This document shows positions 51,717 through 63,465 of a stretch of DNA of 64,000 bases, piece by piece. The number at the start of each line of letters is the position of its first letter. The first letter of the stretch is position 1. Position numbers and translations under genes: made by a program. The stretch is from Eukaryota sp. TZLM1-RC. Taxonomy: Eukaryota > Metamonada: BaSk clade. The stretch lies in assembly GCA_040285825.1 (NCBI GenBank), contig JAUPSS010000010.1, positions 806,001 to 870,000 of the forward strand, in the 5' to 3' direction. The notes under the pieces are model-generated. The model made no database searches, was not told the DNA's origin, and worked only from the letters and a program-made list of their open reading frames with translations.

Positions 51717-54700
51717 ATGAGGTTTTCTTCATACCTTTCTACACCTCTTGATGTACCTCGGTTATCTCAAAAAACAGAGTTATTCCAAGATTCAGAAGCT
51801 TTTCTTCTTCTACTCAACTTCATAAAGGTCGATAAATCCTATGCCGATCGATCTATCCATGAACAAATCAACCTCACCTTTTCTTGGCTATCTTCCCATG
51901 TTTTATCTAACATTCCCTCCTCAGATAGACCTTATATCTTTTACTCGTTCCTCAAAACCATCCTTAGTGTTTCCTTTCTTCCTCACCCCGATATTTCTCA
52001 CCACATTCACAGCTTTCTTCACCATTCTTTCTCCATTCAACTCGATCCCACTTACTTGTCTTCCCTTACTTCTTTGTGTGACCCCATTCTAGCCTTTTTC
52101 CATTCCATTCACCATCTCATTTCCCCTCATATAATTCCACTGTTTGCTTCTTATCCTTTGTTACATCATCTATCTCATTCTCATCTAGATCATCATACAC
52201 CTAAACCGATAACACAATCAGCTCGGTCAATAATCACCAATCAAGTCAAACAATTTCTGAGTGATTCACCATCGGAAGTTCTTGATGACGTTATTTCTTC
52301 AATTTTCAAGACTTTGGAACAGTCAAATTTAGAGAATATTCAAGACTCTTTATTTTCTTTATTAGGACCAGAAGCTTTTGATTTGATGATTTCGATTATA
52401 TCATTACGGGACCAATTTTTGATGGAAATGGCCAAAGCTCAAGCAACTAGCTCAAAATCTCACGTGATACAAGCCACGCCACGTCATGATGACATTGCTG
52501 ATCACGTTTACAGTACACGAGCCATTGAGTCTTTTTCTTCAGCAACACATCCTGAACGAAGTCTCCGCGCAGGCACCCAGGTTACTCAGTTCAAGGATTA
52601 CGAAGAAGTCAAACTTCCTGGTCCAAAAAAGAAATCAAATACAGGGTTAGGGTTAGGGTTAGATAAGCTGAACCCTAATGTAAGAGGTATTTTTGGCCAT
52701 ATTAAAAAATTCAATCCTGTGCAGACTCAAATTTTTGATTCTTGTTATAATAGTAATGTTAATATGCTGATTTGCGCCCCCACTGGTATGTTTATTTTTG
52801 TCTATTATTTATTGAATTTCATTCATTTGGTTTTGGTTTTGAAATATCAAATTTCAAAGTTCCTATATGGTTCAATTAGTGAAATTTGTTTTTAAGCTGT
52901 TGAAGCTTGTCACAACTCTGCAGATATTTTTAATCAGAACCATTATTTTTTTCTTTTTTTTTCTTTTTTTTCCAGATTACTTATCCTAGGTGCAGGGAAA
53001 ACTAATATTGCTCTACTAGCAATGGCAAAAGAAATCGAAAAACACATGAACTCACAGGGAAATTTAATAAATAAATCTAATTGGAAAATCATCTACCTGG
53101 CTCCAATGAAGGCTTTGGCCTCTGAAGTTGTTGGGAAAATGAAAACTTCCTTATCCGTGCTGGGTATATCAGCTCTTTTCTATGTCTCTTATTGCAGGGT
53201 TAACAGTTCGAGAAGTCACAGGTGATACTAACTTGACTAGAGAACAGATTGAAGATTGTCAATTAATCGTTGCGACACCTGAAAAATGGGATGTCATCAC
53301 GAGGAAATCTCAAGACTCAGTCTTGGTAAGTCAAACTAAATTGATTGTCATTGATGAAATCCATCTTTTGGCAGAAGATCGGGGTTCTTGCTTAGGTTTG
53401 TTTAAGTCTTTTTTTTAATGAAATGGTTTCAGTTTTGATTATTTTAGAGTACTGATTGGGATCATGCAGTAACAGAAAGTTTTGTTTTATTCTTTGGTGT
53501 TAACTTGTATCCGAAAGCAAGTTAAGCTTGTCTTCCAACCTCATTCAGTACCCTACAGTATTATTAATCAACAACTGGTTCTTTATCCCATTCATTTTTT
53601 CAATTCACTCATCTCAGAAGCGTTGGTAGCAAGGACGTTGAGGCTGGTTGAGCTGACACAAGAAGGGATCAGAGTTGTTGGTTTGTCAGCAACTCTACCA
53701 AATTTTCAGGATGTCGCAGAATTTTTGAGAGTTCCATCTTCTGGTGTCTTTTATTTTGACCCTTCTTTTAGACCAGTTCCGCTCACTCAATATTTCGTAG
53801 GTGTGAAGAAACCTATGAAGGGTAAACCACCGACACGTAGGGATCAAGATGACAAGTCTAAAGGAGATCAACAGAAGATCAAAAAGGTAACTGGTCCAAA
53901 TATTGGGGATATGCTTAATCTTGCCGTTTTTGATTACGTCAAGAGATCACTATCAGCTCATCAACAAGCAATTGTTTTTGTTCACTCTCGCAATGACACC
54001 GTTAAAACCGCAAATTTTGTACTTTCCGAGTTGAGATCAAATCAGCTCATGGGACTTTTGGATTATGAAAATTCTCACAGCAGGGAGTTTTCTAAATCTA
54101 TATCTAAAATTAGAAGCTCTGACGTTGGTCAACTTTGCCAGAATAGGATCGGTATGAAAATTTCAATATGCCACCTTACCTTCAGGAGCTCACCATGCTG
54201 GGTTGTTGAGATCAGATCGACACACTGTTGAAAATTTGTTCTCCAAGGGTGAATTGCGATTAATATTTTGTACATCCACCCTTGCTTGGGGTGTCAATCT
54301 ACCTGCACATTGGGTACGTCATGCCACGTCATCACCAATCTAATCAAAGGTAATTATTAAAGGAACTCAGATTTATAGTCCAGCTAAAGGCGGATTTGCT
54401 GATATTTCTATTCTCGACATTCATCAATGTTTTGGTCGGGCAGGAAGACCTGGTGTGTTGTTGCCACGTCATCAGTTTTGCTAACCATAGGTCTTGATAC
54501 TTCAGGAGAAGCTGTCCTCATCACTGAACAGCCCCGTGTTGATGATTTTCTGAGGTTAGTTTCAATGAAAAATCCAATTGAATCTAAATTAATCAAAATG
54601 CTGCCAGAGCATCTCAATGCGGAAATAGTTTTGGGTTCTATTTCTAGTATTCGTGAAGCAGTACAATGGTTAAGATTTACCTTTCTCCACGTGCGAATGA

Positions 54701-57700
54701 AGAAGAATCCCTTGGCATATGGGGTCGATTGGCATGTCCTTGAGAATGACCCTGAGCTGTATACGAGAAGGTTTCAGCTGATTGTAGATGCAGCAAGACG
54801 GCTTTCTGAATGTAGAATGATTATGTTTAATGAAAGTGCAGAGAGTTTCTCCATCACTGATACTGGGCGAATTGCTAGTCATTTTTATTTAAATACCGGG
54901 ACTATTGAAATTTTAAACGAAAAACTTCGTGATGAGATGTCACTTGGTGAAATTTTGGAAGTCTTGGCAAGTCTTCCTGATTTTGAACAAATGCAAGTCC
55001 GTGATGATGAGATTCCTGAGTTGGAAAAATTAAGGTCGACTAGTTGTGCAGTTGCAGTTAATAACCCCGTCACTACAGTCGAAGGCAAAGCAAACGTTCT
55101 TATTCAAAGTTGGCTCTCCAATAGACGTCCTATTTCTTTTTCTTTAGTAGCAGATTACAATTATATCTCTCAAAACTTGGGACGAATAGTTCGGGGAATT
55201 TTTGAATTAACTATCCGAAGAGGACTTCCTACCCTATGTTCTGCAATGCTAACATTCTCAATTGCTGTACAATCCCAACTCTGGCCTTGGTCAAGTCCTC
55301 TATGGCAGTTCAATATCCCAAAGGAAATAGTTTATCGACTAGATCAATCAAATTTTGATATTGCTGACCTTTTCGATATGACTGATGAGGAAATTGCTGG
55401 ACTCTGCAGGACTAAGGGAGCTGTTAAAAGCATAAGGAACGCTCTTAATCAATTACCCTATTTACAATTAACTACAAAGCTACTGCCTCTAACTAATTCC
55501 GTTGCCAAATTTACTGTTTCCTATTCTATCAATTTTGATTGGTCACGTGTACATGGAAATTCTCAAAATTATTGGTTGCTAGTTGAGTCTGAAACGACAA
55601 ATGAATTGTTATACTCTGAGTATTTAACTGTGAAACGTCAACAGCTCAATAATCTGATTGATTGCACATTTGTGATCCCTATTTCTGATCCTCGACCTAC
55701 ACACGTCACCACACGTTTGATTTCTGACTCTTTCCTTGGAGTTGAGAGTCATCATATTTTACCTCTAGTTGATGTCGTTTTTCCCAGTTCTGAGAGTCAT
55801 TATACGACATTATTGCCTCTTGTGCCGCTGAAAGTTTCAGTTTTACCTCAAAAATTTCGAAAATTGTTCAAATTTTCTCATTTCAACCCTATTCAGACCC
55901 AAATTTTCCATACAGCCTACCATACAGATCAGAACATTCTTGTTGGAGCTCCCACTGGTTCAGGTAAGTTTGCATTCTTTTCTTTTGTTTAACTCAAGGA
56001 AAAACTCTAGTTGCTGAGTTGGCAATTCTACGCCTTATAGATATGTTGAAGAGTAATCTTCCCAATCTTGGCAAAGTTGTGTTTGTTGCACCACTCAAGG
56101 CTTTGGTTTTTGAGAGGTTCAATGATTGGAAGGCCAAGTTTAGTTGTTTTGGAAATGTTGTGGCTCTGACGGGAGAGTCGAATGTAGACAGTTTTGTAAT
56201 TAATTCTGCTTCCATTGTTATTACCACTCCAGTATGTTTGAATCTAGTTTATTTGATGGTTTTGTATCGCAGATTGTGGTTTTTTGGGCAATTATTTGGT
56301 GTTCCATTACAAATTCCTTTTGGTCTTGTTCGTTGTCTTGTACAATTAAAAGACTCGAACGAACCAGGAATTCACCAAATAATTCTTCATTTTTACCACA
56401 CGTTGAGCATCTTGTTCCATCTTGTTCTCCTTTGAAAGCACTCACCTCAGGAAAAGTTCGATTCCCTTTCCCGTGGATGGAAGGTTCGAAAGTTTATTAG
56501 CCAAATATCTCTGCTCATTATGGATGAAATTCATACATTAGGATCTGAAAGGGGTGCGGTCACTGAAGCTATTGTGCAGCGAATGAAGATGGTTTCTCAA
56601 GAATTCCAAAGACCAATCAGATTTCTGGCCTTATCTACACATTTGGCAAATGTTTCTGACCTATCCACGTGGCTTGACGTTCCTACTTCGTGTGTTTTCA
56701 ACTTTCACCCTTCTGTACGTCCTGTTCCAGTTGAGGTTCGCCTGTCCTCTTTCCCTGGACCTCGACATTATTGTCCTAGAATGAAAACAATGAACAAACC
56801 CATTTATTCATTTTTAAATTCATTACCAAGATTAAAACCAGCGATTGTTTTTGTGTCGTCACGAAGACAGACTCGGTTGACGGCTTATGATTTGATCTCT
56901 TTTTGTATATCTGATGATGCGACATCACGTTTCATTGGGCAACACGAGTCAAGTCGTGATTTGATTGATTCCGCAATTATGAGCGTTTCCGACCCCCACC
57001 TCAAGGACACTCTTTCTTTTGGTATAGGTCTCCACCATGCCGGCCTTTCTCATAATGACCGCCATACTGTTGAAAATCTGTTTTGCAGCGGACATCTCTT
57101 ACTTCTTGTCTCCACCTCTACCCTAGCATATGGTATCAACACTCCCGCCTTTGCATGTGTCATCAAGGGAACAGAGTTTTTTGACGCTAAACAAGCGCGG
57201 TATGTTCAGTACCCATTGGTTGATGTGTTGCAAATGATTGGTAGAGCTGGAAGACCAGGTTATGATACTGAGGCAGTAGCAATGGTTATGGTATGTCTTG
57301 TTTTTTTGTTTTACCCCAGGTACATGAGCCTGTTCGATTCTTTTATAAGAGGTTCTTATATGAAGCTTTTCCCATAGAGAGCTCTTTTGCTATCGCCTAT
57401 ATTGAACATTTGAATGCTGAAATTGCAGCTGGAACGGTCCAAACTAAAGCAGAAATGATTCAGTGGATGAAGCAAATGTTTTGGTACAAACGAATAGTTC
57501 AAAATCCTGACTTTTATGACCTTGAGTCACATGATGATGTCGAGAAACACCTTGAAATTATGATTGAATCAGGTATCTCTTCACTAATTGACGCAAATTG
57601 TGCAAATACAATTTCAAAGGATGATTCTCTGTCAATCACTTCGACTGTATATGGTAAAATTGCATGTTTTTATTACGTTTCTTATAAATCACTGTCTCTA

Positions 57701-58501
57701 TGGCAGTCGGATCTATCATTTGACCAAGCAGATACGTGTCAGTTGTTGTTTTTGATCTCGTCAAGTCATGAATTTTCTGAGCTTCCCGTCCGTCATAACG
57801 AAGATTTACTGAATCAAGAGCTCAGCAAATCTGTCAGATTCCGTCCTGAATATTTGGATTTTTCATCACCCTTCACCAAGACTTTTTTGCTTTTACAATG
57901 CTATATAGATTTTATCAAATTACCAATTTCGGATTATGACACTGATTTAAAATTAGTTTTGGATAATGTCATGCGGGTGGTCAATGCTTTAATTGATTTC
58001 TCCTTACACAAAAAGTATCTCTTGCCTACGTTGAAGCTCATCAATCTGTTGCAATCAATCAAATCACGTCATTGGTTTGATAAGGTCAATCTGGACATGC
58101 TTCATTCAGAGCTGGCTGATAAGTTAGTGTCTATTGGTGTTACTCATTTACCACTAGCTGTCACTGTGATCCACGAAAGTCCTCAAATTTTGTCTGGAAT
58201 TTCCCCAAATTTAATGGTCGAATTGTCTAAAATTCCATTATTAAATGTGGAAATTCAAAAGAAAGAGGGAAAAGTCGATGTCAAAATTTCAAATATTTGT
58301 CATTCTGGTAAGGGATCAGGTAAGGATCAAAGTGTCTTCATTTTACTCGGACAAGGTAAGCAATGTTTGGATTTCAAGAAGTTCAATTTAGGGAGGAAAG
58401 AGGTGAGAATTACTTTGACTTTTGATGGTGATTTTGAGCCAGATTTTGTTTATCTTTTACATGATTCGTTTGTTCAAATGGATCTTCAATATCAAATTTG
58501 A
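51717..58501 (+). CDS. ASCC3: ASCC3, tandem Ski2-like helicase
   Basis: Ten exons: 51717-52785, 52990-53163, 53198-53395, 53618-54151, 54186-54313, 54350-54452, 54491-55963, 55999-56231, 56451-57290, 57320-58501. All introns are GT-AG and the joined CDS is 1977 codons plus stop. N-terminal region has [15 protein letters not shown] typical of ASCC3. Cassette 1: [64 protein letters not shown], then winged helix and Sec63. Cassette 2: [58 protein letters not shown], Sec63. Both DExH boxes are intact; the second cassette with [14 protein letters not shown] favours ASCC3 over Brr2. ASCC3 works in alkylation repair and in splitting stalled ribosomes. Intron sizes: 204, 34, 222, 34, 36, 38, 35, 219, 29 nt. 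Confidence 0.95.
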
Positions 58502-58996
58502 TTAGTTTTTGTTTCAACTTTATCTAGTTTTTTGACTATTAATACCGTGTTTTTTTTTCAGTTTTCGATGCTTTTTTTCACCTATAAATGGAAAATTCAA
58601 GTACAACATGTATTTCTTCATAATTTATATAAATATATCATCTTGTGATATGTGCTTTTTGCACTTTGGGAAAATTTCACCACTGTGTGTCGAGTAAAAT
58701 TTCTTTTGAAAATATTGTAACATTTTCACTTGTTGTTTTTAGGGGTAACAATTTCGCAGTAAATGGAAGTGTAATTTTGAAAAGCGGATTAATCAACAAA
58801 AGTATTTATATTGAATTCACATCACATTTGGTTGGAATCTCACTGCATCAACTCTTTGAAAACCTCACCAACAATAAAAGAAATTGTGCACTGTTGAACT
58901 AAACTTAAAGAAAAAACATTTACAACAAAAACAAATCATAAACTAGAGCAGCTAATCACTTATCGATTCCAATTCTTCTTAACAACTCGAATGATT
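58502..58996. other. Convergent 3' flank
   Basis: Between the ASCC3 stop and the stop of the next minus-strand gene. A frame at 58645-58902 (85 codons) has no motif and begins without convincing start context; treated as non-coding. Confidence 0.5.
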
Positions 58997-61900
58997 TTAA
59001 GAGGCAGAATCGTCAACTAATTCATAGTCCGAGTGATCTTGACTGTCTGAAATGGTTTTTTCAATTATTACTATATCAGAGCAATCTACATGTTGTTGAA
59101 CTAAATCAACTGATGATACATCATCTAAATGAGATTCATGCTTGGAGTTCAATTCACTATTCATTTCAACGTTCTGCTCCATGTCTTCTAAACTCTGTTC
59201 TTCCATTTTGTCATTATCATGTTGACAAGTAAAGAAAAGACGGACTCGATCAATATTGTCCCTTGAAAAGATCATTGGTTCGGGTCGTTGATAAGCAACT
59301 ATTATGTTTTTGAAACCAATCTTCAATGATCGAACAAATTTGGTTGACATTGATACCACAGTGCTCCATTTCTGGATCAAAAATGTTGAACAAATTGACC
59401 ATAAATCCATTGGTTTCAGTATTTTACCACTATTCCTACATAGTAAATAATAGAAAAGCCCAACCAACAAAAAGAAGAGAAAAATCAAAACCAATGCAGT
59501 AGGAAAATTTCCTGTTTCAGAAAAGGTAAAATCCAAGACCAATGAATCCTTCGCTGTTATTGTTTGACAAACTGACTGAGATCTTGAATTGGCACAGACA
59601 TCCAAAATTCCTGGTATTGTATCTACTGAGAATGAATGCACAATTCTGGATGACTCCTGGCAAGAATGATTGAAAATTGTAACACTATTGAGTGGAATTT
59701 TGTTTCCAATTTCATCATATCCAACAAACTCTACATTGAAAACATAATTCTTGTTGGTCAAGGTGAAAACATGTTCAGTTGTGTTGATTGTTGCAGCTGA
59801 AATTGTATCTTCAAAATCTAGGAAACCTTCACTACTTATCTTGATATGATATTCGTCTTCCACAAAGAGAATGTATTCAAAATTTCCGTCGACATCACTA
59901 TTTAAAACAGTGTCTTCATCAATAACGACTTTAGCACCAGTGACGGGATGACCATATACATCAAGAACAATTCCATGAAGCGTTTTCCATTCACGAAACT
60001 CTGCAACTTCGGCAGAGAGAGTTTCTTGAACTGTGGAAGTAGAACTGATATCATGCAGCACAAATTGTGACTTGGTTACAGGTTTAGAATAATAAATCAA
60101 CATGGAGCGGCTTGACTCAAATTCTACTGCTTCAATTTCATTAGAACTATCAATCACGAAGTTCTGCCCAAACAAGGAAATGTCCAAAAACTTTTGTGTA
60201 CTGGGATTAAATGAAAACGAATAGGGATGAGAAATTCTGCATCTCACAATGTCGTTGGAATAAGTGAAAGTAGATAACGAAGGAATATTTGAAGAATCTG
60301 GTTTGAAAATTAAACTTCCCTCAAAAGGGTGGCGTAGCGTCGTAACTAATAGTCGTTCTGGAGATTCTGTTACGACTCGTACTGAAGCAGAATGAGATCC
60401 AACGAGTGGACTCCCTTCCAATTGTACATCGGGATTAAACCCAGCAGTTTCAAACACTAAATAACCAGGGCCCAAAACCGATAATGGAATGGTTGAGATT
60501 GAAACATATGCTGAACTAAAAGTAGTCAACTTAATATCATACTGGTCCTGAGTCATGGTGGCAGTAAAAGTTCCCCAAACATTATCAGAATCAGCTTTGT
60601 GCAGAAAAGTAACTGAAAAGTTACATTGAGGGAGTGAAAATTGACCCTCTGCATCAAGAAGTATACGATCTCCATTGAAAAGTAATTCAATGTTTGCAGG
60701 GTCGATGAAAATTTTATACTCGACTAAACAACTTTCAGTATTTCTAAACCTAAAATTGGACGAATATCTAAAAGCTGGAAAAATCGCCTTCCCAGTCTCC
60801 AACTCATAGTTCAATATGGGATCAGGAACTACTTCTTGATTACATTCTGTTGACAGAAAAGACTTATTCTCACAGAAGTACAAAACAATGCCATCTTTTT
60901 CTATAATATTACTGTTTCTAATGGACAATGACCCACTCACTACAGAATTAAAGTCAAAAGCATTGTGAGTTACGGTATCTTTGTGGAAAAGAGAACGTAC
61001 ATTTGAAGGGAATGGGAAAACCACCTCTGCTCTCGAAGGCACCTTAAACTCAAACAACCCCCAACCTGACAAGAAATTGAAAGAAGGCAAAAGCGAGGGA
61101 TTCACAATGTAAGGTTGACCAATCCCTCCAAAATGCATGAAAACAATTTTGAATGTTTGATTTTGCGATGCAATCAAAAGCGATCCAGGGGAAGCAAAAT
61201 GAGCCCCATTTCGTGTAGACCGATGTTTTGTTTCCAAATTCAACCAGGCTCCAGTGACATACACCATATGATCTGTCATCATTGGTATGATACTAGGATA
61301 CAATGGAAGCTTGTGAAATCGTCCACTCACGGAGGATTGCTCACATAGAAGATAATTATAAATAAATTCGCTTTCAAAGCATTTAGTTGTTGACGCAACA
61401 ACAAAGGGAGGAAAATATCCTGAACTTGAAACTCCTGTGACAGAAATAGAGGGCAATTTTGAATCAATAGTCAAGGTACATCCTGAACCACTGGCCTCGA
61501 AATGACCAAGCAAAGCACCAGTTGGAGGTCGCAACGTTACTAACCGTGAGTAAGAAAACATGGTTCCACTTTCTAATGCAAATGTAGGTAGCAATGGACT
61601 CAAAATTCCATTCCATGGAACAATTAATTTCTGAGTATGAGAATGTTCTGTGGAAGTCGATATAACAGTAGTAAAGCCAAACATGTTCACAAATGAGACA
61701 AGAAAGGGTCCTTCTCTTGAGCTTGGACAATAATACGAAAATTCCACCTCCAATCTTCCATAAGGTGCTTCTGCAGGGAAGGTGTATTCTCCCCCCAGAC
61801 CAGTTTTCCGAGCTGAAGAGAATAGTGGATAGTCTGTGAGAATGAAATGGTAATTAACTGTTGGTTGCCGTACCAGTTCGACCACTTCAAACTGGTCAAA

Positions 61901-63442
61901 GTCATCTAAATTATCTAATGGCTCAAATACCCCCACGGTAAACTTTGAATGAGGGTCTCTGGAATGGGGTACGACTGGTCTTCCTGGTGAAAAAGATTCA
62001 CTATAGCCCGTACGTAGTTCAAATGTTATTGAATTGGTTTCATCCTCTAAAACAGTTATTTCAGATTCAACCACAAACATTGAGTATGTGTCCACGTAAT
62101 TGTTTCCTCGATCGGTCCGTTTCAATAAATCAAAGGTGAAAAGGTCACCTTGAACAAAGAAAATAATCGACGTATCACACATTGAGCCTATTGGACAAAA
62201 ATCAGAATCTTGAATTGCCGTGCGTACAAAGTAATCTTTCAAAGATCTCCCTGGTGATGACAGCCGAAGACCCACGTAAAAGGCTTTGCTTTCATCAACC
62301 ACTGGCTCAGGAACAATATTACAGGGATCAATTAACCATAGATTCATAAGGTTCCTATCAAACAACGTGATGCCTGGGATAGTACGATTTCGGAACAAAA
62401 TTCGTTGAGTAATGTCTGTAATAGCAAGGCCCAAATCAAATCTGAATGCAAGTCCAAAATAGTTTTCACATTCTGTTTCCACTGATAACCTAAAATATGG
62501 CTTGTATGATAAAGTAAGATTAGCCAAGTTTAGCAACTTTAAACCAGTTTTGAGTTCGAGGTCATATCCCAGATCCAAGGTCCCTCTTCCTTGGAGCTCA
62601 TGCTGAAAGACAGGCATCAAGGATGCATTTTCTGTATTGGGTGTCAAACCGTTTTGCTTTGTCCAAACAACCTCCCTCACAAATGTTCTGTCAAGGGATA
62701 CAATGTCAATGCTTAACAAAAGATCGTCAAGATCTAAATTAGCAAACAGAGTCATATCAAGAAAGAGCTGCATTTGTATAGGTACTTGTCCTATCCAGAT
62801 AATATAATCTTTTGCCAGCAAGGTGAAAAGACGATGTGACCATTCACGAGACAAATGTTTGGCTGAGAGTTCAATGTTGATGCCAAAGTTCAGTGTAACC
62901 TCGTAACGAGCACCAATTTTAGTGATTCCATCGAGCTCGGTGTACTCCAATGATACAGATGCAACAGAATCAACACCTGCAAATGGTCCCACTTTCAAGA
63001 ATGGGAGATCCTCAAATTCATACATTTTCTCGGCTTTCTGCAGTTCCTTGAGATAATTCATTGATTCCGACCAGGGAAACTTAGCTTCATATTCGAATGA
63101 TAATTCTGAGAAGAGAGATAGTGGATCGACTTCGTTGTACGTGCATTTATGGCTGCAGGAATACTGATAGACTGAACCATCATGAACATAGAAGCTGCCA
63201 GGTGTCGCAGACGTGGAAGACGAACTAAAACCTTGATCTGACAAATTGATAGGTTCTGCAAGTTTTGAAACTCCTGTAGCACGAAAGCTGGCCGCCTTAT
63301 TGTCAAATGATATATTGAAACTCCCACAGGGAAGATTGGTTCCAAGTAATGCACTTTCTATAAAGCCAGGTGCAGTTTCCAAAGAGATGGTTGCGGCTGT
63401 CAAAAATAAACAAGCAACTAGTTGTATGAGCATGAGATTCAT
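58997..63442 (-). CDS. Large single-pass membrane protein with carboxypeptidase-regulatory-like domain
   Basis: 1481 aa from ATG 63442, which gives signal peptide MNLMLIQLVACLFLTAATIS. The frame opens slightly upstream, but without an ATG. The ectodomain of about 1290 residues is rich in beta strands and aromatic residues, with scattered Cys pairs and N-glycosylation sequons, and has no domain I can name except near its end: HGIVLDVYGHPVTGAKVVID ... DGNFEYILFVEDEYHIKIS, a carboxypeptidase-regulatory-like (Ig-type) fold. One membrane helix follows (LVLIFLFFLLVGLFYYLLC), then a cytoplasmic tail of about 150 residues ending in an acidic stretch. It looks like a receptor or adhesion protein. Divergent from the gene starting at 63466 with only 23 bp between start codons. 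Confidence 0.75.
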   Translation of the reverse strand: MNLMLIQLVACLFLTAATISLETAPGFIESALLGTNLPCGSFNISFDNKAASFRATGVSKLAEPINLSDQGFSSSSTSATPGSFYVHDGSVYQYSCSHKCTYNEVDPLSLFSELSFEYEAKFPWSESMNYLKELQKAEKMYEFEDLPFLKVGPFAGVDSVASVSLEYTELDGITKIGARYEVTLNFGINIELSAKHLSREWSHRLFTLLAKDYIIWIGQVPIQMQLFLDMTLFANLDLDDLLLSIDIVSLDRTFVREVVWTKQNGLTPNTENASLMPVFQHELQGRGTLDLGYDLELKTGLKLLNLANLTLSYKPYFRLSVETECENYFGLAFRFDLGLAITDITQRILFRNRTIPGITLFDRNLMNLWLIDPCNIVPEPVVDESKAFYVGLRLSSPGRSLKDYFVRTAIQDSDFCPIGSMCDTSIIFFVQGDLFTFDLLKRTDRGNNYVDTYSMFVVESEITVLEDETNSITFELRTGYSESFSPGRPVVPHSRDPHSKFTVGVFEPLDNLDDFDQFEVVELVRQPTVNYHFILTDYPLFSSARKTGLGGEYTFPAEAPYGRLEVEFSYYCPSSREGPFLVSFVNMFGFTTVISTSTEHSHTQKLIVPWNGILSPLLPTFALESGTMFSYSRLVTLRPPTGALLGHFEASGSGCTLTIDSKLPSISVTGVSSSGYFPPFVVASTTKCFESEFIYNYLLCEQSSVSGRFHKLPLYPSIIPMMTDHMVYVTGAWLNLETKHRSTRNGAHFASPGSLLIASQNQTFKIVFMHFGGIGQPYIVNPSLLPSFNFLSGWGLFEFKVPSRAEVVFPFPSNVRSLFHKDTVTHNAFDFNSVVSGSLSIRNSNIIEKDGIVLYFCENKSFLSTECNQEVVPDPILNYELETGKAIFPAFRYSSNFRFRNTESCLVEYKIFIDPANIELLFNGDRILLDAEGQFSLPQCNFSVTFLHKADSDNVWGTFTATMTQDQYDIKLTTFSSAYVSISTIPLSVLGPGYLVFETAGFNPDVQLEGSPLVGSHSASVRVVTESPERLLVTTLRHPFEGSLIFKPDSSNIPSLSTFTYSNDIVRCRISHPYSFSFNPSTQKFLDISLFGQNFVIDSSNEIEAVEFESSRSMLIYYSKPVTKSQFVLHDISSTSTVQETLSAEVAEFREWKTLHGIVLDVYGHPVTGAKVVIDEDTVLNSDVDGNFEYILFVEDEYHIKISSEGFLDFEDTISAATINTTEHVFTLTNKNYVFNVEFVGYDEIGNKIPLNSVTIFNHSCQESSRIVHSFSVDTIPGILDVCANSRSQSVCQTITAKDSLVLDFTFSETGNFPTALVLIFLFFLLVGLFYYLLCRNSGKILKPMDLWSICSTFLIQKWSTVVSMSTKFVRSLKIGFKNIIVAYQRPEPMIFSRDNIDRVRLFFTCQHDNDKMEEQSLEDMEQNVEMNSELNSKHESHLDDVSSVDLVQQHVDCSDIVIIEKTISDSQDHSDYELVDDSAS

Positions 63443-63465
63443 TGCTCGACTATTTTTCTTGTTCA

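Noticed and set aside
52644-52661. Three TTAGGG-type repeats, possible interstitial telomere
   Set aside because: They lie in frame within ASCC3 exon 1 and encode GLGLGL; too short to indicate a former telomere.
51717-58501. Helicase as Brr2 (spliceosome)
   Set aside because: Second cassette has intact DEIH and GKT motifs and ASCC3-like [14 protein letters not shown]; Brr2's second cassette is degenerate, and the N-terminal LLGPEAFDL fits ASCC3.
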